Below are positions 58,164 through 64,000 of a stretch of 64,000 nt of DNA, in pieces (position 1 is the stretch's first letter; each line of letters opens with the position of its first letter). Both the position numbers and the translations under genes were made by a program. The notes under the pieces are model-generated. The model had not been told where the DNA came from, did no database searches, and was given only the letters and a program-made list of their open reading frames with translations. Source of the stretch: Bacteroidales bacterium UBA6401 (GTDB taxonomy: Bacteria; Bacteroidota; Bacteroidia; Bacteroidales; UBA932); assembly GCA_002438635.1 (NCBI GenBank), contig DJPX01000011.1, positions 62,001 to 126,000 of the forward strand, written 5' to 3'.

Positions 58164-61100
58164 ATGAAACTTAAAAAAATAATTGCCACATTGGCACTTC
58201 CACTTATGGCCTTGTTTACATCGTGTGAACAAGACCTTGAGATGGAAACAAGGATTTCCACGGACAAATCTACTTATGAAGTGGAGGCAACTGGTGGTAA
58301 TGTAGTGGTAAAATTGCTTGCCACTCAAGATTGGAAGGCTGTAGTTTCTCCATCCACTTCTCTTGATGAGGTGGACGATATTACAGTTGAGCCTGAATCA
58401 GGTTCTGCTTCTTCAAGCATCGTGGAAGTTACTGTAAAAGTTCCCGAGAATAAGGGATATGATAGAAAAGCTAATATTTCATTTCTTGGAGCTACTGTTT
58501 CAGGTGCAGTAACTATTGAGCAGAAGGGTGCCCAAGGTGAAAGGCTTTTGACCTGCACTATAGCAGAATTCCTTGCTAAACCTGTTGATGCCAGCGTTTA
58601 CTATATACTTACTGGTGAAGTAACTAACAGCACGACACCTACTACATATAGTAACTTTACTTTGCGTGATCCTAAGACAGGAGATGAAGTGTTGATCTAC
58701 GGATTGGCATATAAAGATGATGTATCTAATCAAAAGGTTGGCCTTTTGTCAAAAGAGGGTATAGAGGAAGGTGACGAGATTACTATAGCTTCTACCCGCG
58801 GAGAGTACAATGGTACAATAGAAGGCATAAATTCTTACTATATTTCTCATAAGAAGAGTGAGTCTCCTATGATTAAACTTGGCTCTACGGAAGTTACTGC
58901 AGCCAAGGGGTCTACTTTCGATCTTGCCGTTTCTTCAAATTTGGTAACATGGACACTTTCGTCAAATGTATCTTGGCTTACTTTCGAGCCTGCTACAGGA
59001 GATAAGAGTGCTACTGTAGTCGTTACCGTAGCTGAAGATGGTGAAGGTGATGAAGGTGTAATTACTCTTGCCGCAGAGGGTCTTGAGAGTGTTACTTGCA
59101 AGGTTACACGCACAGACATTATGGATATTACCATAGCTGATTTCCTTGCAGCAGAGGTAAGCGACAAGCCTTACAGAATTACTGCAAAGATTGAATCCAT
59201 TGCTAATGACACCTATGGTAATCTTTATGCACAGGACGGCACTGGTCGTGTGTATGTATATGGGCTCACTGCTACTAAAGTAGATAAGAATGATAAATCA
59301 TTCGCTTCTTTAGAGCTTCGTGAAGGTGATATCATTACTTTTGTGGGAACACGCGGAAGGTATGATGATGCTAAGGTTGAGGATCAGAAAGAACAGGTTT
59401 CTGGTGCATACCTCGAGGTAAGTTATAAGTCTACAGATGTAACTATCTCTGAATTCCTTACTAAGGAAGTTGCAAGCAAATATCTCGAGTCTCCATATTA
59501 TCGCCTTACCGGTATAGTAAAGGAGATTGTTAAGGAAGAGTATGGTAATATCTATCTCAAAGAAGAAAATTCCGATACTTTTGTTTATGTATATGGAATT
59601 ACAAAAGCCCCAGTAGCTAAGAATGATAAGTCTTTTGCTTCACTTGGCGTTAAGGTTGGAGATAAGCTTACTATCGTAGGTCAGCGTGGCCAATACGCTA
59701 GCGCTAAGGATGAGAATCAAAAGGAGCAGGTAGCTAATGCCTACTTTATTAGTGTAGAATCTGGTGATGCACCGCTTCCACCTGTTGAAGATGATCTCAC
59801 AGTTGAAAATGCTACTGTAGAAGTAGAAGCAGATGCTACAAGCGCATCTTTCACAGTTAAGTCTAATCTGGATTGGACTGTTAGTAAGGTCGAGGGTGAG
59901 TGGATTACCTCATTCACAGAAAGTGGATCTAAAGATGGTACTATCGCAGTGGAGTTCGCAGCTAATGAAGGCGAGGCCCGCAGTGCCAAGTTTACAGTTA
60001 AAGGTGGCGAAAAGAGCGTGGAACTCACTCTTACACAGAAAGCTGCAGCTGCAGGTTCTGAATATAGCACTTTTGCGGAGATTATAGCTGCTCTAAATGC
60101 AGGAAGTGAGGATAGTTTTAAGGCAAAAGACGCTTTAGTCGTCGCTTCCGGTAATGGCCGCATTGTTGTTAATGACAACACTGGGAGCATGTATATCTAT
60201 TCTAAGGCTGCTACTTGCAAGGTAGGTGATGTGATTACTCTTGAGGGAGAGCCGGAGTTATATGATGGATGCCCGGAGTGGTATGCACCTACTATTACAG
60301 TAACCGGAACTAAGGATGTTGTATATCCAGAGCCTAAGGTTTACGATGAGGCGGCACTTACTGCTTATGCTTCCGCTCCTGTGATAGAGTATGCAAAGAT
60401 TGATGCTGTAAAGGAAGGCTCTTCTATAAAGGTAGGTTCACAAGTTGTATATCCTCAAAGTTCTATCGAAATTCCTGAGGGTGAGATTACCCTTTATGGA
60501 TATACTATTGGGTATAGTTCAAAATATAATAATACAAGTCTTGTAGTTGTAAAGGTGGATCTTAGAGCTATAGTGTCAACGATAAATGTGTTCTCAACCG
60601 CAAGTGTCAATGTAGGTGAGACTGTTTCTCTTGATGCTACTACTAATTCTCCTGCAACCATCAAGTATTCTTCTGCAGATGAGACTATTGCAACTGTTTC
60701 TGCTGATGGTGTAGTAACCGGCGTAAAAGAAGGAACAACGGAGATAACAGTATCAGTACCTGCAGAAGGTGTTTATACTGAAGCAAGTGCAAAGGTTACT
60801 ATTACAGTTAAACCTGCAGGGACTATTTCGGAGGATAAGTATTTTGTAAAGGTTACAGAGGCTCCTACCGACTGGAGCGGCACATATTTGATAGTATGTG
60901 AAGATCAAAAAGCAGCTTTTGATGGATCATTAGAGAAATTGGATGCAGTAAATAACTATAAGGAAGTAGAAGTGGCTGGAGGAAAGATACTTGCAACCGA
61001 TGATTTGAAGAAGATAACATTTGTTATCAATGGCACGAATAAGTCACTTAAAGCTGCTAGCGGGAAGTATGTCGGCTACACAGCGGCGAAGAATGGTCTA

Positions 61101-61277
61101 AGTACTAGTGATGAAGTTATCGAAAATAAATTTGATTTAGATAAGGAAGGCAATGCATTGATTTCAAGTGGAACCTCACCATCATATTTGAAGTTTAATA
61201 AGTCGTCAGATCAAATGCGTTTCCGTTACTACAAGACAGGTCAAACGGCTATTCAACTTTACAAACTTGAAGATTAA
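58164..61277 (+). CDS. Large lipoprotein with alternating BACON and OB-fold-like (DUF5689-type) domains
   Basis: The 1037-residue protein has a lipobox (MALFTSCEQ). Domain order by eye: BACON (about 33-122), OB-like (130-232), BACON (236-318), two OB-like (320-425 and 427-535), BACON (545-635) and OB-like (640-730). An unclear beta region follows (735-835), then a Big2 Ig-like domain (835-905) and a C-terminal beta domain (915-1037) ending IQLYKLED. The OB-like domains open TIAEFLA or TISEFL, as in DUF5689. The second and third are close to each other, so an internal duplication is likely. It is paired with the Oar-like receptor. Confidence 0.75.
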   Translation: MKLKKIIATLALPLMALFTSCEQDLEMETRISTDKSTYEVEATGGNVVVKLLATQDWKAVVSPSTSLDEVDDITVEPESGSASSSIVEVTVKVPENKGYDRKANISFLGATVSGAVTIEQKGAQGERLLTCTIAEFLAKPVDASVYYILTGEVTNSTTPTTYSNFTLRDPKTGDEVLIYGLAYKDDVSNQKVGLLSKEGIEEGDEITIASTRGEYNGTIEGINSYYISHKKSESPMIKLGSTEVTAAKGSTFDLAVSSNLVTWTLSSNVSWLTFEPATGDKSATVVVTVAEDGEGDEGVITLAAEGLESVTCKVTRTDIMDITIADFLAAEVSDKPYRITAKIESIANDTYGNLYAQDGTGRVYVYGLTATKVDKNDKSFASLELREGDIITFVGTRGRYDDAKVEDQKEQVSGAYLEVSYKSTDVTISEFLTKEVASKYLESPYYRLTGIVKEIVKEEYGNIYLKEENSDTFVYVYGITKAPVAKNDKSFASLGVKVGDKLTIVGQRGQYASAKDENQKEQVANAYFISVESGDAPLPPVEDDLTVENATVEVEADATSASFTVKSNLDWTVSKVEGEWITSFTESGSKDGTIAVEFAANEGEARSAKFTVKGGEKSVELTLTQKAAAAGSEYSTFAEIIAALNAGSEDSFKAKDALVVASGNGRIVVNDNTGSMYIYSKAATCKVGDVITLEGEPELYDGCPEWYAPTITVTGTKDVVYPEPKVYDEAALTAYASAPVIEYAKIDAVKEGSSIKVGSQVVYPQSSIEIPEGEITLYGYTIGYSSKYNNTSLVVVKVDLRAIVSTINVFSTASVNVGETVSLDATTNSPATIKYSSADETIATVSADGVVTGVKEGTTEITVSVPAEGVYTEASAKVTITVKPAGTISEDKYFVKVTEAPTDWSGTYLIVCEDQKAAFDGSLEKLDAVNNYKEVEVAGGKILATDDLKKITFVINGTNKSLKAASGKYVGYTAAKNGLSTSDEVIENKFDLDKEGNALISSGTSPSYLKFNKSSDQMRFRYYKTGQTAIQLYKLED

Positions 61278-61307
61278 TTCGCTTTTAATAGTTGAATAAA
61301 ACATTAT

Positions 61308-61343
61308 AAAAAAGGGGTTCGGGCTAGTCCGAATCCCTTTTTT
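61308..61343 (+). terminator. Intrinsic terminator after the BACON/OB lipoprotein
   Basis: AAAAAAGGGGTTCGG pairs with CCGAATCCCTTTTTT around a short loop. It ends in a T-run. Confidence 0.85.
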
Positions 61344-61471
61344 AGTAAGCGTAAAATTAATTTACAAGAGGATAAACAACTGATATGAAAATATTTAGTT
61401 TCCTTTATGTTGAAATTAGAAATACATTGTAATATCACAAAAAGGTTATCCTATTGCCATACATAAGGTTA

Positions 61472-62932
61472 TTATTCCACTACGATTTCGGAACAAAGAA
61501 TGGTACCACTTGCTGTATATGCCTTAAGCCTAATATATCTTCCATTAACATTAAGTTTATCGGCAAGAATTACATCGGTCCAGCAATCCAGCAGTTTGTT
61601 CGGCCAATTCTCGTATGTTACTGTCTTAACGGCTGTAAAGTGTTTTCCATCGTTTGATACTTCTATTTCAAGGCACTGAGGAATTACTATCCCACCTGAA
61701 TAATAGTCGCAAAAATGTGCTCCCACTTTTGAAATCGCTTTTTTATTACCCAGGTCAATAATGCACTCCATCTTTCCATCTTCGAAAGAGTTCCACGCCG
61801 AGTCGGAAGGATTCTCCCATCCGAATTTCCCATCGCTTAATTCTTTAGGCCCACTAACCACTTTATATGAGCCGAAATCTTTCCCACTGAGTATTTCCTC
61901 GAGCATTTTCCATCTATGATCCCCAGAACGCCAAGCCATATAGTCGCGATAAGCTTCATTGGCATAAATAGGCTGTCCTACAGGATATTCTGAACCTGGC
62001 TTGTCAAACATCCCAACCACTATAAAACTGATGATTTTGTCCGCACCGGCCTGGCTTACACCCACGATTTGAGATAGGTATCGGGCAAATGATGCCGGAA
62101 TCAAACTTGAAAACCAATTGTTAGGCTGACGATCCCAAGTAAAGGCTTCGACATTGGCCCAGAATTCTATGCCGGCCTTTTTATGTATTTCACCTACTTG
62201 ACGGAAATGTTCTTTCATGTTCTGCATGGGGAATTGTTCACGCACACAACCTATTTCGTCCTGATATGCAATTATATCTACATCGAGATCGCAGATCGAC
62301 TTTTCGAAGCGGGGATCATCTATATGTGCTCCGAATAGTCCGTAAGGGGAGATGAGGACCTTAACACCGGGAGTCAACTCGCGAGCGTGGGCTGAGATTT
62401 TATTTACTCCCTGTACGGCATAATCGCTTAGATAGGGGATGAAGCAGCCTTCGATAGGAATATACCAGCCCTCGAAAGAAGGCCGTTTGCCGTATAATTG
62501 GGCCAATTCATCCATAAAGCGACGATTAGTCTCTATTACATAAGGATCTTTAAGGTCATCGAGTTGATCACGCGCCCATCCGCAGCCTAGGAATACCTTC
62601 ATGTTCAGTTTATCTGCGGTATCCATAATGGCATCTATCGGACTTATCCTTCCTTCAGGATAGCCGTGTGGCATGAAAGTGCAAGGATACATTGCTTTCC
62701 CTTCATTGGCTACTGTTACGATGACTAGGCAGTCGACGCCCATTTCGTGTAATTCGGTTACTTTACAAGCCCAACGCTCCGGATTGCTTTGGTCGACATT
62801 ACGCTGGTTCGTATAGTTGTTTCGCTCGTCCTGCCAGAAGAAATTAATGAATGTTCCGCTGACGGGCTTAACTTCAGCTCGAGCCAATACGGAAGTTAAA
62901 AGAAAAATGGAAAAAAGTAGTTTTTGTTTCAT
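61472..62932 (-). CDS. DUF4434-type glycosidase-like protein with C-terminal discoidin-like domain
   Basis: The 486-residue protein has a signal peptide (about 1-19, cleaved at ARA). It has a barrel-type domain (about 20-330) with conserved PVSGTFINFFWQDERN, FLGCGWARD, GWYIPIEG and DIIAYQDEIG. This matches DUF4434, a family related to glycoside hydrolases; acidic residues in EGWYIPIEG and QDEIG are candidate catalytic ones. A C-terminal F5/8 type C (discoidin)-like domain (about 350-486) should bind sugar. A minus-strand -7 box lies 30 bases before the start. Confidence 0.8.
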   Translation of the reverse strand: MKQKLLFSIFLLTSVLARAEVKPVSGTFINFFWQDERNNYTNQRNVDQSNPERWACKVTELHEMGVDCLVIVTVANEGKAMYPCTFMPHGYPEGRISPIDAIMDTADKLNMKVFLGCGWARDQLDDLKDPYVIETNRRFMDELAQLYGKRPSFEGWYIPIEGCFIPYLSDYAVQGVNKISAHARELTPGVKVLISPYGLFGAHIDDPRFEKSICDLDVDIIAYQDEIGCVREQFPMQNMKEHFRQVGEIHKKAGIEFWANVEAFTWDRQPNNWFSSLIPASFARYLSQIVGVSQAGADKIISFIVVGMFDKPGSEYPVGQPIYANEAYRDYMAWRSGDHRWKMLEEILSGKDFGSYKVVSGPKELSDGKFGWENPSDSAWNSFEDGKMECIIDLGNKKAISKVGAHFCDYYSGGIVIPQCLEIEVSNDGKHFTAVKTVTYENWPNKLLDCWTDVILADKLNVNGRYIRLKAYTASGTILCSEIVVE

Positions 62933-62961
62933 ATAAAAAATGAATATGTGTTATTTGCTTA

Positions 62962-62969
62962 CAAAAGTA
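62962..62969 (-). promoter_or_regulatory. Bacteroidota -7 element for the DUF4434 gene
   Basis: TACTTTTG on the minus strand matches TAnnTTTG, 29 bases before the ATG at 62932. A divergent plus-strand box lies 22 bases away. Confidence 0.5.
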
Positions 62970-62991
62970 TGGAAAAATCCGCATTTATTAC

Positions 62992-62999
62992 TAACTTTG
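62992..62999 (+). promoter_or_regulatory. Bacteroidota -7 element for the last lipoprotein gene
   Basis: TAACTTTG matches TAnnTTTG and ends 36 bases before the ATG at 63036. No -33 box is seen at the usual distance. Confidence 0.5.
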
Positions 63000-63035
63000 G
63001 AGACAAGTAAATATTTATTCATTTAAAATAATACA

Positions 63036-64000
63036 ATGAAAACTAACAGAATTTTTGCAAGCGCGTTTGCTGCACTAGCAGTGCTCGCGTCATGTCAAGA
63101 GAAAAATGACCCTACGACTGGAGAAGCCACTCTCACGATTAAGGGCGAAACCTCTTTGACATTGGATAAGTCATCCCAGAGTGTTGATATTGAGTTCGTG
63201 GCTACTCGAGACTGGACAGCCAAGTCTAATCAGGAATGGGCTTCAGTTGATCCTGCGTCAGGTAGTGCTTCGAATGATGCACAGAAGGTTACTATCACGG
63301 TTCTTCCAAATGATGGCCCTGCACGTGAGGCTAAGGTGACCCTTTCCATAGGTGTACTAAAGAAAACAGTCACTATAAATCAAGAAGGTGATGGCGTAGC
63401 TCCTGACGGAACTAAGGAGAATCCTTTCGATGTCGCTACAGCTGTGGCTAAATGTGTAGAGATAGGTGAGACACAGTCTACGGAAAAGTACTATGTAAAG
63501 GGTGTGGTATCAGGTATTAAGAATGCTACTGGTATAGCTCAGTATGGTAATGTCGACTTTTGGATTACTGCAGACGGCTCTGAAAGCGAGACTAAACTTC
63601 TTGTATTCCAGTGCCTTTATCTTGGAGGGGAAAAATTCACTTCAGAAGATCAACTTAAAGTAGGCGATAATGTAGTAGTTTATGGACCACTTGTAAACTA
63701 TAAGGGCAATACTCCGGAAACTGGCGGAAAAGGCTCTACTATGATAGTTAAACTTAACGATAAAGAGAGTGAGGCTGGTGGTAGCACGGGCGAGCTAAAG
63801 ACAGAGCCTAAAGGAACTGGTACAGAGTCAGATCCTTTTAACGCAGCTGCTGCTATAAAGAAGGCACAGGAGGTAGGCACAACAGCAAGCACAGAGCAGT
63901 ACTATATTAAGGGAAAGATAGTTTCATTTAAAGAATTCAGTGCGCAATACGGAAATATGTCATTCTATATTTCAGATGATGGAACTGCGGAGCTGGATCA
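63036..64000 (+). CDS. BACON/OB-fold-like lipoprotein, 3' end outside the window
   Basis: An open frame of at least 321 codons runs to the window edge. It opens MKTNRIFASAFAALAVLASCQE, a lipobox signal (quoted in part). A BACON domain follows (about 32-117, ending KTVTINQEG). Then come two repeats of an OB-like domain (about 122-240 and 258 onward), each opening with GT followed by a NPFDVATAV or DPFNAAAAI segment and YYVKGVVSG or YYIKGKIVS. These resemble OB-fold domains of the DUF5689/DUF6359 kind. It is a third relative of the Oar-associated lipoprotein, separated from it by the DUF4434 gene. Confidence 0.8.
   Translation, partial: MKTNRIFASAFAALAVLASCQEKNDPTTGEATLTIKGETSLTLDKSSQSVDIEFVATRDWTAKSNQEWASVDPASGSASNDAQKVTITVLPNDGPAREAKVTLSIGVLKKTVTINQEGDGVAPDGTKENPFDVATAVAKCVEIGETQSTEKYYVKGVVSGIKNATGIAQYGNVDFWITADGSESETKLLVFQCLYLGGEKFTSEDQLKVGDNVVVYGPLVNYKGNTPETGGKGSTMIVKLNDKESEAGGSTGELKTEPKGTGTESDPFNAAAAIKKAQEVGTTASTEQYYIKGKIVSFKEFSAQYGNMSFYISDDGTAELD

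Noticed and set aside
59741..60190. A 149-codon minus-strand open frame
   Set aside because: It lies wholly inside the OB-fold lipoprotein gene and its composition mirrors the coding strand.

Overview
This window looks like a chromosomal segment of a Bacteroidales bacterium (Bacteroidota), probably from a gut or rumen lineage. Evidence for this: ExbB/ExbD/TonB energy-transduction genes, a Porin_10-type barrel, BACON, Fib_succ_major (FISUMP), fimbrillin-like and DUF5689-type lipoproteins, GH13/GH97 starch enzymes, a Bacteroidales-style omega subunit next to bamD, almost no Shine-Dalgarno sequences, and repeated TAnnTTTG (-7) promoter elements, two of them with a TTTG (-33) box 19 bp upstream. 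Placement below order (Rikenellaceae- or UBA932/Cryptobacteroides-like) is only a guess.

Layout. 1-12.2 kb is housekeeping: the end of a dCMP deaminase and an S41 protease; then, leftward, a run of SRPBCC protein, rRNA methyltransferase, queA, dprA, tatD, exbB-membrane protein-exbD-exbD, asnS, udk and a TonB-like protein. A terminator-like hairpin and a perfect palindrome sit directly before asnS. 12.3-21.4 kb holds a Nudix hydrolase, a LolE-type permease, a putative porin, an FtsB-like protein, a nucleotidyltransferase, a CPBP protease whose 3' end overlaps folP, tmk, a DoxX/MauE-type membrane protein and an initiator tRNA-Met. A MITE-like inverted repeat and a dispersed repeat lie before tmk.

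21.4-26.4 kb is a structured intergenic stretch followed by three surface lipoproteins (fimbrillin-like, leucine-rich repeat, FISUMP). 26.6-32.4 kb is a small starch/maltooligosaccharide set: a protein with two complete GH13 domains fused in tandem, a GH97 SusB-like enzyme and a TSCPD protein, then tRNA-Pro(CGG). 32.4-38.6 kb is a tightly coupled four-gene operon: TonB-dependent receptor, small lipoprotein, outer-membrane barrel, BACON/DUF4876-type lipoprotein. 38.7-43.7 kb has a HAD-phosphatase lipoprotein and two large lipoproteins that share an N-terminal domain.

44.2-54.4 kb is housekeeping again (recN, rpoZ, bamD, trxB, miaB, a LEA-like lipoprotein, a SPOR protein, rpoN, upp, a Fur-family regulator, metK). 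The metK leader matches the SAM-II riboswitch. 54.7-64 kb holds an Oar-like TonB-dependent receptor with a 1037-residue BACON/OB-fold lipoprotein, a DUF4434 glycosidase-like protein, and the start of another BACON/OB-fold lipoprotein that runs off the end.

The most notable non-coding features are the SAM-II aptamer before metK, a dispersed repeat family with copies at about 19.5, 32.2, 43.9 and 44.1 kb, the asnS leader hairpin, and a symmetrical back-to-back divergent promoter at 16.86 kb. No CRISPR array, prophage, integrase or intact insertion sequence was seen.
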